The translations under genes and the position numbers were made by a program. Shown here in pieces: positions 45,298 to 53,864 of a stretch of DNA of 64,000 nucleotides. Source of the DNA: Acidipropionibacterium virtanenii (GTDB lineage Bacteria; Actinomycetota; Actinomycetes; Propionibacteriales; Propionibacteriaceae); NCBI RefSeq assembly GCF_003325455.1, contig NZ_CP025198.1:558001-622000 (forward strand), read 5' to 3'. The notes beneath the pieces were generated by a model that saw only the letters and a program-made list of their open reading frames with translations, had not been told where the DNA came from and did no database searches. Position 1 is the first letter of the stretch. Every line of letters starts with the position of its first letter.

Positions 45298-45966
45298 TCA
45301 GCCGAGCATCTCCGGTTGCTGCGAATCGGGAAACTCCTGCGTGGCGACCCCGGGCAGCATTCCGTGGGCGACGCCCCACAGCACCGCCTGGCTGCGACGG
45401 GTGACCCCGATCTTGCGGTAGGCGGATCGGATGTAGGACTTCACCGAGTTGATGCTGAGGTAGCAGCTGGCGGCGATGTTCTGGTTGGTGATGCCCTGTG
45501 CGATCAGGGCGATCATCTCCGCCTCCCGCGCCGACAGACCCGCGTCGCGACCGGGCCAGTCGCCGGCGACGGCGTCCTTCGACGTCTCGACCATCCGCAT
45601 CACCGGTTCGCCGTTGTGGGCGCGGACGATCGCGTCGCACAGCTCGCGGGTGCCGAGAGCCTTGGAGACGTAGCCGGCGACCCCCATGTCCATGAAGGAG
45701 TGGGCTCGTTGGGGATCGAGATTGTCGCTGTAGATGAGGACGCGGATATACCGCGGATCCCTCAGAAGATCCGACAGGGCGATCTCCGGCCTGAGCTTGG
45801 CGAACGCATCGAAAAGAATCACGTCGACCGGCCGTTCCGGCACGGTGGAGGTGGCGACCTCGACCACCTCGAAACGAGGATCGGAGCTGAGCATGTCAGA
45901 TATTCCATGGACGACGACCGGGTAATCGTTGACCACACTCACAGTGATGGTCGGTTCGATGATCAT
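45298..45966 (-). CDS. LuxR-type response regulator-like protein
   Basis: About 222 residues. The N-terminal receiver-like domain begins ITVSVVNDYPVVVHGI and has a possible phospho-acceptor region at VDVILFDAF. The C-terminal GerE/LuxR helix-turn-helix reads LSAREAEMIALIAQGITNQNIAASCYLSINSVKSYIRSAYRKIG. The acidic pair that normally precedes the phosphorylation site is reduced (a single Asp then Tyr), so control may be phosphorylation-independent. No sensor kinase gene is adjacent. It converges with katE and starts about 175 bp from a small stress operon. Confidence 0.85.
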   Translation of the reverse strand: MIIEPTITVSVVNDYPVVVHGISDMLSSDPRFEVVEVATSTVPERPVDVILFDAFAKLRPEIALSDLLRDPRYIRVLIYSDNLDPQRAHSFMDMGVAGYVSKALGTRELCDAIVRAHNGEPVMRMVETSKDAVAGDWPGRDAGLSAREAEMIALIAQGITNQNIAASCYLSINSVKSYIRSAYRKIGVTRRSQAVLWGVAHGMLPGVATQEFPDSQQPEMLG

Positions 45967-46141
45967 TTCAGGGTTTTCCTTTGATGGGGTCGCAGTCCAG
46001 TGGGGCTCTTTACAACGGTACCGCGTGGGGACTGTGTGAGCGACCCGGCGGGGCCCGAGTCTCCGCGTCGCAGCGCGGTGGCCGTGCTGCAGGCGGTGCG
46101 GCCGGAGAAGTTGAATAAGAAATCGGGACGAGAGGCGGAGG

Positions 46142-46384
46142 ATGAACATCGATCCAGTTGCGGAGCTGAAGGGCGAACTCGCCGAGGCGCTCGCCGTCGT
46201 CGAGCGTGCGGCCAGGAGCGCCGATTCGGACGAGGTGAGGGATGTCGCCGAGGCGGTCGCGACAATAGGGATGGTCACGAAGGTTGCTTTCACGCTTGTC
46301 ACTGATTTCGTCGACAGGTTGGGAAACGGTGGGATGAGTATTGATTCAGAGATGAAACAGATCGAGTGGGCGAAGGAGCGATGA
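46142..46384 (+). CDS. Small hypothetical protein
   Basis: 80 residues, acidic and helical (ELKGELAEALAVVERAARSADSDEVRDVAEAVATIG). It overlaps the next small gene by 4 bp (ATGA), so both are made from one transcript. GGCGGAGG upstream could be the ribosome site. No family is recognised. Confidence 0.6.
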   Translation: MNIDPVAELKGELAEALAVVERAARSADSDEVRDVAEAVATIGMVTKVAFTLVTDFVDRLGNGGMSIDSEMKQIEWAKER

Positions 46385-46638
46385 TGCACAGAATCACTAT
46401 CACGACGGGAAGTGGAAGATTCATGATCGAGGGGAGCAAGAGGGAGATCCAGGAGATCGCCGAGGGGATCGCCAGGAGCTTCTCGCGGGATTCGGGGGCG
46501 TGGCTGGCCCACGGCGACCGGACGGTGTGGATACCGGCGATATCCCAGGTCAAGATCGATCTGGCGGGGTCCGAGCTGCCCGGACTGGAGTCCACCAGGG
46601 TGGGAACCATCAAGAGCTGCATCGCCCCGATGCACTGA
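46381..46638 (+). CDS. Small hypothetical protein
   Basis: 85 residues starting MMHRITITTGSGRFMIEG, with GAAGGAG just upstream inside the preceding gene. It has the alternating pattern of a small alpha/beta fold and ends VKIDLAGSELPGLESTRVGTIKSCIAPMH. No function can be given; it is translationally coupled to the preceding gene and lies 51 bp before nhaA. Confidence 0.6.
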   Translation: MMHRITITTGSGRFMIEGSKREIQEIAEGIARSFSRDSGAWLAHGDRTVWIPAISQVKIDLAGSELPGLESTRVGTIKSCIAPMH

Positions 46639-46689
46639 GCAGCGTGCTGTCCCGGACACGACAGGACCACCGATACCACAGGAGGCGGC

Positions 46690-48519
46690 ATGCCCGGTGA
46701 CAATCCGGTCACCGAGAAGATCGAGGAGCGGGAGCTGCGAGGCTTCCGCCGCGGGCTCATGGCCCAACGGTGGCTGAGCAGCGATACTCTCGCCGCGCTC
46801 GCGCTGGGGCTGGCCACGGTCGTCGCGCTGGTCTGGGCCAATGTCGGTGCCAGCTATGAGGCGGTCTGGTCCAGCGAGTTCGGCTTGCGACTGGGGCCGG
46901 TGGAGTTCCAGCTGACGCTGCGCGAATGGATCGACGAGGGTGTCATGTCGGTCTTCTTCTTCATGGTCGGCCTGGACGTCCGCCGCGAGCTGACTGTGGG
47001 AGAACTACGCTCGGGCCGTCGTGCGGTGCTGCCGGTGGTGGCGGCGCTGGGCGGCCTGGTGCTGCCCGCGCTGGTCTTCCTCGCCGTCGCCGGCGGCGAG
47101 TACGGCGACGCCTGGGGGACCGTCATCTCCACCGACACCGCGTTCGCGGTGGGCATGCTGGCCGTGGTCGCTCCTCGCAACGCTCCCCGGCTACGGGTGT
47201 TCCTGCTGGCGCTGGCCGTGGTCGACGATATCGCCGCGCTGGCGGTGATCGCCTTCGTCTACACCGATCAGCTGTCGCCCGTGGCGCTCGGTCTCGCCGC
47301 GCTGGGCCTGCTGGGGGTGTGGGGCCTGGAACGGCTCCACGTGTGGCGCCCGCTGCCCTACGCGGTTCTCGGCATCTACACATGGGCCTGCTTCCAGGCC
47401 TCGGGTGTCCACGCGACCCTCGCCGGGGTGCTCATCGCCCTGTTGATGCCGGTCTATCCGTTGCGCGGCCGCGACCTGCGCCCGGCGGAGCGGGTGTTCA
47501 ACCTTTTCCACCAGGCGCCCCGGCCCGACATGGCCCGCCGGGTGCATGACGCCGTCTCGTACTCGGTGCCGTTGAACCAGCGGCTGTCCTCGGCCCTGAC
47601 CCCATACGTCAACTATCTGGTGGTGCCGGCCTTCGCCGTCTCCAACGCGGGGGTGCTGCTCACCGGGGAGACCCTCGGCGCCGCCGCCGGATCGAGGCTG
47701 ACCTGGGGCATCGTCTGCGGCCTGGTGGCCGGCAAGGCGGTCGGCATCACGCTGGCCGCCACCCTCGTCATCAAGCTCATGCCGTCCTCCCGGCTGCCGG
47801 GCCTCGACATGCCGCGCATCGCCGGCGCCGGGGCGCTGTCAGGTATGGGCTTCACCATCTCGCTGCTGGTCACCGGCCTGGCTGTCGATGACCCCGAGTC
47901 CGCCGACGAGGCCCGGGTCGGCGTGCTCGCCGCCTCGCTGCTGGCGCTGCTGCTGGCCTGGGTGGTGTTCCGTGTCGGGGAGAGGCTGCGACCGCTGGAT
48001 CCGCCCGCAGGGACCTTCCTGGACAGGGAAATCGATCCGGACAACGACCACATCCGGGGGGAGCGGGAGGCCCCGGCCACGCTGGTCGTCTACGCGGGAA
48101 TGAACCCGGCCTACCGGCGTCACACCGCCCGCGCGCTGCGGGAGGCCTTCGATGATCTCGGCGCCGAACGGCTGCGGATCGTGTGGCGCCACCACACCCT
48201 CACCGACGACACTCGCACGGCCGCCTTCGCCCTGGAGGCGGCGTCGGCCCAGGGGCAGTTCTGGGCGATGCACGACGAGCTGGTGCGGATGGACGGGCAG
48301 ATCGACACCGACAGCACGCGCGGAGCCGCCGAGCGGATCGGGCTGGACGTCGACGCCTTCGAGCGGCGCAGGTCGCGACAGACCGATCGTGAGCGCATCG
48401 ACAACGACAACCTCGATCTGGAGGGCTCGGAGGCCGGCGAGAGGCCGCTGCTGTACCTGGACGGGCAGCGGTTCGCGGAGCCGGTGAACAGTTTCAACCT
48501 GATATCGGCCATCCGATAA
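46690..48519 (+). CDS. nhaA: NhaA Na+/H+ antiporter fused to a thioredoxin-fold domain
   Basis: 609 residues. Residues ~1-445 form the NhaA antiporter, with SVFFFMVGLDVRREL, the TDTAFAVGML segment and the ion-binding pair Asp179-Asp180 in VVDDIAAL. From ~455 a DsbA-like thioredoxin fold follows (ATLVVYAGMNPAYRRHT...RIVWRHHTL...AHSAQ-type helix QGQFWAMHDEL). The usual Cys-x2-Cys is replaced by AGMNPAYR, so the domain cannot do thiol exchange. NhaA-thioredoxin fusions are known in actinobacteria. The antiporter regulates pH and sodium; the added domain may be structural or regulatory. Confidence 0.92.
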   Translation: MPGDNPVTEKIEERELRGFRRGLMAQRWLSSDTLAALALGLATVVALVWANVGASYEAVWSSEFGLRLGPVEFQLTLREWIDEGVMSVFFFMVGLDVRRELTVGELRSGRRAVLPVVAALGGLVLPALVFLAVAGGEYGDAWGTVISTDTAFAVGMLAVVAPRNAPRLRVFLLALAVVDDIAALAVIAFVYTDQLSPVALGLAALGLLGVWGLERLHVWRPLPYAVLGIYTWACFQASGVHATLAGVLIALLMPVYPLRGRDLRPAERVFNLFHQAPRPDMARRVHDAVSYSVPLNQRLSSALTPYVNYLVVPAFAVSNAGVLLTGETLGAAAGSRLTWGIVCGLVAGKAVGITLAATLVIKLMPSSRLPGLDMPRIAGAGALSGMGFTISLLVTGLAVDDPESADEARVGVLAASLLALLLAWVVFRVGERLRPLDPPAGTFLDREIDPDNDHIRGEREAPATLVVYAGMNPAYRRHTARALREAFDDLGAERLRIVWRHHTLTDDTRTAAFALEAASAQGQFWAMHDELVRMDGQIDTDSTRGAAERIGLDVDAFERRRSRQTDRERIDNDNLDLEGSEAGERPLLYLDGQRFAEPVNSFNLISAIR

Positions 48520-48612
48520 CTCGGCCGGTCCCTTGACCGCGCGCCGGGCGGCAGTAGCGTCCACTCACAACACCGGGAGAGGCGTTCGTCACAAGGGATG
48601 AGGAGGCGTGGG

Positions 48613-49794
48613 ATGCGAGCAGTGACCTGGCAGGGGAAGAGGGATGTCCGCACCGAGACCGTGGACGATCCGGGGATCGTCGAGGCCGGTGATGCGGTGG
48701 TGAGGGTGACGTCCACCGCGATCTGCGGATCCGATCTGCACCTGTACGAGCTTCTGACGCCGTTCATGCTGCCCGGCGACATCCTCGGCCATGAGGGGAT
48801 GGGGGTGGTCGAGCAGACCGGCGCGGAGGTGACCTCGGTGAGAGCCGGGGACCGGGTCGTGGTGCCGTTCAACGTCTCGTGCGGGCACTGCCGGATGTGC
48901 CGCGCCGGCCTGCAGTCGCAGTGCGAGACCACCCAGGTGTCGGCCTTCGGGACCGGCGCGGCGCTGCTGGGCTACTCGAAGCTGTACGGCTCGCTGGCCG
49001 GCGCCCAGGCGCAGTACGTGCGGGTGCCCCATGCCGACTACGGGTTGATGAGGGTGGGCACGGACCTGCCCGACGAGCGCTATCTGTTCCTGTCTGACAT
49101 CCTCCCGACGGCCTGGCAGGGCGTGCAGTACGCCGGCGTCACCCCCGGGAGCTCGGTCGCGGTGCTGGGGCTGGGGCCGGTGGGCCAGCTCGCGGCCCGA
49201 CTGGCGGCGCACCTGGGGGCCAGGGTCTACGGTGTCGACCCGGTGGCCGAGCGGCGCGCCATGGCCGGCCGGCACGGCGTCACCACCTTCCCCGACGCCG
49301 AGGACGCCCGCGGCCCGATGCGCTTCGACACCGATGGGCGGGGGCCCGACGCCGTCATCGACGCGGTCGGCATGGAGGCGCACGGCAGCCCGGGCGCGAC
49401 GGCGCTGCAGCGTGCGATCGGAGTCCTGCCGGGCGAGGCCCAGGAGAAGGCGATGACCACGGTCGGGATCGACCGGGTGGCGGCCCTGCGCGCCGCCGTG
49501 GACCTGGTGAGCCGCGGCGGCACGGTGTCGCTGTCGGGGGTCTACGCGGGCATGGCCAGCCCGACACCGCTGATGGAGATGTTCGACAAGCAGCTCACCG
49601 TGCGGATGGGCCAGTGCAATGTGCGTCGCTGGACCGACGATCTGATGCCCTTGGTCGAGGACCCCGACGATCCGATCGGCCTGGAGGATCTGGTGACCCA
49701 CCGGCTGCCGCTGGAACAGGCACCGGAGGCCTACCGGATGTTCCAGCACAAGGACGACGGCTGCGTCAAGGTGATCCTGGATCCGGCCGGCTGA
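48613..49794 (+). CDS. Zinc-dependent alcohol dehydrogenase family protein
   Basis: 393 residues from ATG at 48613 (MRAVTWQG), with GAGG upstream. Medium-chain dehydrogenase: catalytic zinc ligands in AICGSDLH and LGHEGMG, the structural zinc cysteines CGHCRMC...C, and the VLGLGPVGQLAA cofactor motif. The closest pattern is the glutathione-independent formaldehyde dehydrogenase-like branch, which has the same ICGSDLH...GHE layout. It is paralogous to the gene at 51774, and the two flank a P450 gene. Substrate unknown. Confidence 0.87.
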   Translation: MRAVTWQGKRDVRTETVDDPGIVEAGDAVVRVTSTAICGSDLHLYELLTPFMLPGDILGHEGMGVVEQTGAEVTSVRAGDRVVVPFNVSCGHCRMCRAGLQSQCETTQVSAFGTGAALLGYSKLYGSLAGAQAQYVRVPHADYGLMRVGTDLPDERYLFLSDILPTAWQGVQYAGVTPGSSVAVLGLGPVGQLAARLAAHLGARVYGVDPVAERRAMAGRHGVTTFPDAEDARGPMRFDTDGRGPDAVIDAVGMEAHGSPGATALQRAIGVLPGEAQEKAMTTVGIDRVAALRAAVDLVSRGGTVSLSGVYAGMASPTPLMEMFDKQLTVRMGQCNVRRWTDDLMPLVEDPDDPIGLEDLVTHRLPLEQAPEAYRMFQHKDDGCVKVILDPAG

Positions 49795-49979
49795 GAGGCG
49801 CTTCCCACCCCTGCGGATGTGGTTTTTCCGGTCGGGCCGGCGCATCGTGGCATTCAGATTCCCGGAATCGATTTCATGCGCGTGCGATCGATGGTTGGTT
49901 GAATGTGCAGGGAACTGTGCTTGAAACACCTCGTAGGGATCCTCATGATTGCGGACACGGGAACGGGGAGGAAAGAATC

Positions 49980-50372
49980 ATGAACCGGAGCGATGAAGCC
50001 GCGAGCCAAGGCGCTCCACGCCCTGGTGAAACGGGTTCCAAGTCGTTGTACTACGCGCAGCGGATCTGTTCTCTCGGCGATGAGCCGGAGTGCGACGGGC
50101 GAAGCCTCGTGACCACCAGCCATGAGGTGATCCGGCACTGGGCCACCCGTCGCAACGCCGCGCCGGCGACCGTGATCGGCACCGAGTACGGCGACGAGCC
50201 GGGTGTGCTGCGTCTGGACTTCGACGCTGCCAGCCCGAATCTGCGTCACGTCGACTGGCGCGAGTGGTTGGCCATCTTCGACCAGCGCGAACTCGCCTTC
50301 CTGTACCAGGAGAACCGGTCCGACGGGTCGCGGAGCGATTTCTTCAGGATCTGCGGTCCCCGAACGCCGTGA
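49980..50372 (+). CDS. Conserved small protein of unknown function
   Basis: About 130 residues from ATG at 49980 (GGGGAGG upstream). Pattern SHEVIRHWATRRNAAPATVIGTEYGDEPGVLRLDF...WREWLAIFDQRELAFLYQ resembles a family found widely in bacteria and sometimes mislabelled as a branching enzyme. No catalytic motif is seen. It sits 46 bp upstream of the P450 gene, possibly co-transcribed. Confidence 0.7.
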   Translation: MNRSDEAASQGAPRPGETGSKSLYYAQRICSLGDEPECDGRSLVTTSHEVIRHWATRRNAAPATVIGTEYGDEPGVLRLDFDAASPNLRHVDWREWLAIFDQRELAFLYQENRSDGSRSDFFRICGPRTP

Positions 50373-50418
50373 ACCGCATGGTGAGTGATCACACGGCCAC
50401 AGCACGACAGGAGCAGCA

Positions 50419-51645
50419 ATGACATCCGTACCGTTCGACAGCACCGTCGCCCTTCTGCGCGAGGGCTACCCCTTCGTCTCGGCGCGCTGCGACGCGCTCG
50501 GCACAGACCTGTTCACCAGCAGGATCGCGCTGCAACGAGTGACCTTCATGCGCGGGGCGCCGGCCGCCGAGCTGTTCTACTCCAGCGGCCACTTCACCCG
50601 CCGGGGAGCCGTGCCCCCGACGGTCCAGCACCTCCTCCAGGACAAGGGCTCGGTCCAAGGGCTGGACGGCGCAGCCCACCGTCACCGCAAGCACGCCTTC
50701 CTGGCGGTGATGGGTCCCGACGCCATGCCTGGCCTCGGCGACCTGTTCGAGCAGGAGTGGCGCGCCGCGCTGCAACGGCATGACGACGACCGGTTCGTGC
50801 TCAACGACCTCGCCGAGGAGATCCTCACACGCACGGCATGCCGCTGGTCGGGGATACCGACCGACCGGGTCGACGTTGAACGCCTCACCAGGGAACTGAG
50901 CCTGATGGTGGGGTGGTCCGGTAGCCAGGGGCCCGGCAACTGGTACGCGCAGTGGCGCCGACGCGGCACCGAGCGCTGGGCCGCGGAGCTGGTGGAGCAG
51001 GTGAGACGAGGAGAACTCGCCCCGGAACCGGGCACCGCGCTGCGCGTCCTGGCCGAGCACGCCGACGAGAACGGCGAGGAACTGCCCTCCGAGCTCGCCG
51101 CGGTCGAACTCATCAACGTGCTGCGTCCGATGCTGGCGATCGCCCGGTTCATCACCTTCGCGGCGGTGGCGCTGCATGAGAACCCGAAATGGCGCGAGCG
51201 CTTCGCCGCCGGCGACGTCGAGGATCTGGAGCCCTTCGTCCAGGAGGTCCGCCGCTACTACCCGTTCTTCCCCGTGGTGCCGGGGCGCACCGTCGACTCC
51301 TTCACATGGGACGGCCATCGGTTCGACCGGAACGAATGGGTCATCCTCGATCTGTACGGCACCTGTCACGACCGGCGGCTGTGGGACGACCCGGAGGCCT
51401 TCGAGCCCGAGCGGTTCCGCGGCTGGAGCTGGGACGACGACCCGTACTCGATGATCGCCCAGGGCGCCGGCGACCACGCCGGGACCCATCGGTGCCCCGG
51501 CGAGTGGAGCACCGTCGAGCTGCTGCGCCGCGCCGTGGTGCTGCTGTCGACCTCCGGCCTCACGGTCCCGGCGCAGGATCTCACCGTGCCCCTGAACCGG
51601 TTCCCGACCATGCCACGCAGCGGCGTCGTCCTGGCGCGCGGCTGA
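50419..51645 (+). CDS. CYP152-type cytochrome P450 (fatty-acid peroxygenase)
   Basis: 408 residues. The heme-ligand Cys359 lies in HRCPGEW, and the I-helix carries Arg236-Pro237 (LRPML) where ordinary P450s have an acid-alcohol pair. The VRRYYPFFPVVPGR segment matches the P450BSbeta/SPalpha group. These enzymes use hydrogen peroxide directly, with the fatty-acid carboxylate held by the Arg, to hydroxylate (or decarboxylate) fatty acids and need no redox partner. None is encoded nearby. The dense peroxide-handling neighbourhood fits that chemistry. AGGAG precedes the start. Confidence 0.88.
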   Translation: MTSVPFDSTVALLREGYPFVSARCDALGTDLFTSRIALQRVTFMRGAPAAELFYSSGHFTRRGAVPPTVQHLLQDKGSVQGLDGAAHRHRKHAFLAVMGPDAMPGLGDLFEQEWRAALQRHDDDRFVLNDLAEEILTRTACRWSGIPTDRVDVERLTRELSLMVGWSGSQGPGNWYAQWRRRGTERWAAELVEQVRRGELAPEPGTALRVLAEHADENGEELPSELAAVELINVLRPMLAIARFITFAAVALHENPKWRERFAAGDVEDLEPFVQEVRRYYPFFPVVPGRTVDSFTWDGHRFDRNEWVILDLYGTCHDRRLWDDPEAFEPERFRGWSWDDDPYSMIAQGAGDHAGTHRCPGEWSTVELLRRAVVLLSTSGLTVPAQDLTVPLNRFPTMPRSGVVLARG

Positions 51646-51773
51646 ATGGTCCTGGCACGCGGCCGACCGGGCTCCTGATCCAGACCGGACGCAGATTTTC
51701 CCGGCCGCGATGTTGTCTCGGCGACAGTGCTGCATAGCGTGGGCGCAAATGGCCGATCGACGAGGAGGAGATC

Positions 51774-53000
51774 ATGAAGGCGATTGTCTGGCACGGTATC
51801 GGCGATATTCGCCTCGATGACGTTCCGGAACCGACCGTCCAGGATTCCCACGATGCGATCGTGCAGATCACCAGGTCCGCGATATGCGGCACGGATCTCC
51901 ATTTCGTCCGCGGCACCGTGGCCCCCATGAGGGAGGGCGAGATCCTCGGCCATGAGGGCGTCGGCGTGGTCGCCGCGGTCGGCGACCAGGTCCGCGGCTT
52001 TCGACCGGGAGACCGCGTCCTGGTGAATTCCAGCGTCTCGTGCGGGGCCTGCCGGTACTGCCGCCAGGGCCGCACCGCCCAGTGCGACGTCGCCAACACC
52101 AACGGTCCGGATGCCGGCACCGCCTTCTTCGGCGGGCCGGTCAGCACCGGGCCGATCGACGGGCTCCAGGCCGAGTACGTCCGGGTGCCGTGGTCGGAGA
52201 ACTCCATGCACCTGCTGCCCGACAACGTCTCGGACGATCAGGCCATCCTGCTCACCGACATGTGGCCCACCGGGTGGTTCGGCGCCGAGCGCGCGGGCGT
52301 GCGACCCGGCGACATCGTCGCGGTCCTGGGTGCCGGCGGCGTCGGCCAGTTCGCCGCGGCCTCGGCGTACAAGATGGGCGCCGGGCGGGTCATCGTCGTC
52401 GACCACCACCGGTCCCGCCTCGAGACGGCGCGCGGCCAGGATGCCGAAACCGTGAACTTCGACACCGAGGATCCTGTCGAGGCGATCATGGACCTCACCA
52501 ACGGGATCGGCGCCGACGCCGTCATCGACTGCGTCGGACAGGACTCCGAACGCCCCAGGACGGGCCCCGCCGCGATCACCGGCGCCGACGCCGCGGCATT
52601 CGACGCCGAGGCCCGCCGGATCGCACCCGACTCCCCGCCCGACGGGTTCGGGCCCGATCACCAGTGGAAGCCCGGAGACGCCCCGTCGTTGGCCGCCCGG
52701 TGGTCGGTCGACGCGGTGGCCAAGTACGGCCGCCTCTCCATCATGGGCGTCTACTCGCCGCGCGAGTTCGTCTACCCGATCGGGCAGGCGATGAACAAGA
52801 ACCTCACCATCCGGATGGGCAACTGCGACCACCACAGGGTGACACCGCAGCTGATCGACATGGTCGCCGCCGGCCAGTTCGACCCGACGCGCTTCATCAC
52901 CCAGCGCGAGCCCCTGCACTCGGCGATCGACGCCTACCGGACCTTCGACCTGCGCGAGGACGGCTGGTTGAAGGTGGAGATCTCCGATCCGTCCAGCTGA
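51774..53000 (+). CDS. Zinc-dependent alcohol dehydrogenase family protein (second copy)
   Basis: 408 residues, ATG at 51774 after AGGAGGAG. Catalytic zinc ligands are in AICGTDLHF and LGHEGVG, the structural zinc cluster is CGACRYC...C, and the cofactor loop VLGAGGVGQFAA. It shares the branch and general layout of the gene at 48613, including the long insertion between nucleotide and catalytic regions. Together with the P450 the two may oxidise alcohols or aldehydes derived from lipids; that is inference. Confidence 0.87.
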   Translation: MKAIVWHGIGDIRLDDVPEPTVQDSHDAIVQITRSAICGTDLHFVRGTVAPMREGEILGHEGVGVVAAVGDQVRGFRPGDRVLVNSSVSCGACRYCRQGRTAQCDVANTNGPDAGTAFFGGPVSTGPIDGLQAEYVRVPWSENSMHLLPDNVSDDQAILLTDMWPTGWFGAERAGVRPGDIVAVLGAGGVGQFAAASAYKMGAGRVIVVDHHRSRLETARGQDAETVNFDTEDPVEAIMDLTNGIGADAVIDCVGQDSERPRTGPAAITGADAAAFDAEARRIAPDSPPDGFGPDHQWKPGDAPSLAARWSVDAVAKYGRLSIMGVYSPREFVYPIGQAMNKNLTIRMGNCDHHRVTPQLIDMVAAGQFDPTRFITQREPLHSAIDAYRTFDLREDGWLKVEISDPSS

Positions 53001-53042
53001 GCCCGCCGAGGCCCGTCACCCTCCACCGCAAGGAGCACCCCC

Positions 53043-53126
53043 GTCGCCGATCAGCTGCCCCTGGAGGTGCTCAAGGAGGCCGCGAAGACCAAGGCTCAGG
53101 AGGTGCTTGCGCACCGCGACGACTGA
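53043..53126 (+). pseudogene. Possible tiny ORF or gene remnant
   Basis: AAGGAG at 53031 is followed by a 27-codon open stretch reading VADQLPLEVLKEAAKTKAQ... and ending LAHRDD before TGA. It looks like coding sequence (charged helix, biased third positions), but the first codon is GTC, not a normal start. It may be a decayed small gene, a real short protein with a rare start, or chance. Confidence 0.3.
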
Positions 53127-53384
53127 CGATGCGATCGAACAATCGAGCCGAATTCCTGACACGCCTCTGGTGATGGATTGTTCGCGACGGGGCGTCCATA
53201 GTATGTGACGAGATATCTGGAGATGGAGAACTCACGCATGCCGACGTAACGGCGTCAGAGCGGCAACCAGGAACCTCTGATGCACATCATATCAATAGAC
53301 ATGGTTGGACGTGCATGAGATACGTCTTGAAAAGTCCTCAGACTCTCCGCATGGTGGCCGAAGATACTGCTTAGAGGAGGAACG

Positions 53385-53684
53385 ATGAGGCACGGTGACG
53401 GCCCCGACGAACAGGACGGTGCCCGGTTCAGCGAAGCGAATTCGAAATCGCCGGACGACGCGCAGGAGAACTGGTCTGACGGGTCCCGGAGCAACCTCTC
53501 ACGGATCGAGAAACCACAGCGCGGGATCAGATATGGCGTCGGCATCGGAGCAATGCTGGTCCTGGTGGCCCTGGGGATCAGCGCCGTCATGTTCCTCGGC
53601 CGGGCCGGCCTGCTGCCCCTGGCGCTGTGTGTGGCGGGCGGCGGTTACATCACCTGGCGGCAGTTCCACCCGCACATCCCTTAG
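53385..53684 (+). CDS. Small membrane protein
   Basis: 99 residues with GAGGAGG upstream. A polar N-terminal half (about 45 residues, Asp/Ser-rich) is followed by two hydrophobic segments (GVGIGAMLVLVALGISAVMFL and LLPLALCVAGGGYITW). Likely a two-helix inner-membrane protein. No family recognised. Confidence 0.65.
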   Translation: MRHGDGPDEQDGARFSEANSKSPDDAQENWSDGSRSNLSRIEKPQRGIRYGVGIGAMLVLVALGISAVMFLGRAGLLPLALCVAGGGYITWRQFHPHIP

Positions 53685-53864
53685 CCGGCAGAACCGGCAG
53701 CCGTTGACACGTTTTCCGCTCGGGGTTGTCTCACCCGCAGCTCTGCATAGCGTGGGCGCACATGAGGGGCCCTTATATGCCGGATCGGTGGGGAGAAGAC
53801 TACTGACGCAACAGGAACCGCAGAGAACTCGACGGGCGGCGGCGCCGCCCGGAACGGAGGAATC

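Noticed and set aside
53136-53184. Inverted repeat CGAACAATC/GATTGTTCG as a terminator after the second dehydrogenase gene.
   Set aside because: Only 9-bp arms with a 31-nt loop and no T-run; too weak to list as a feature.
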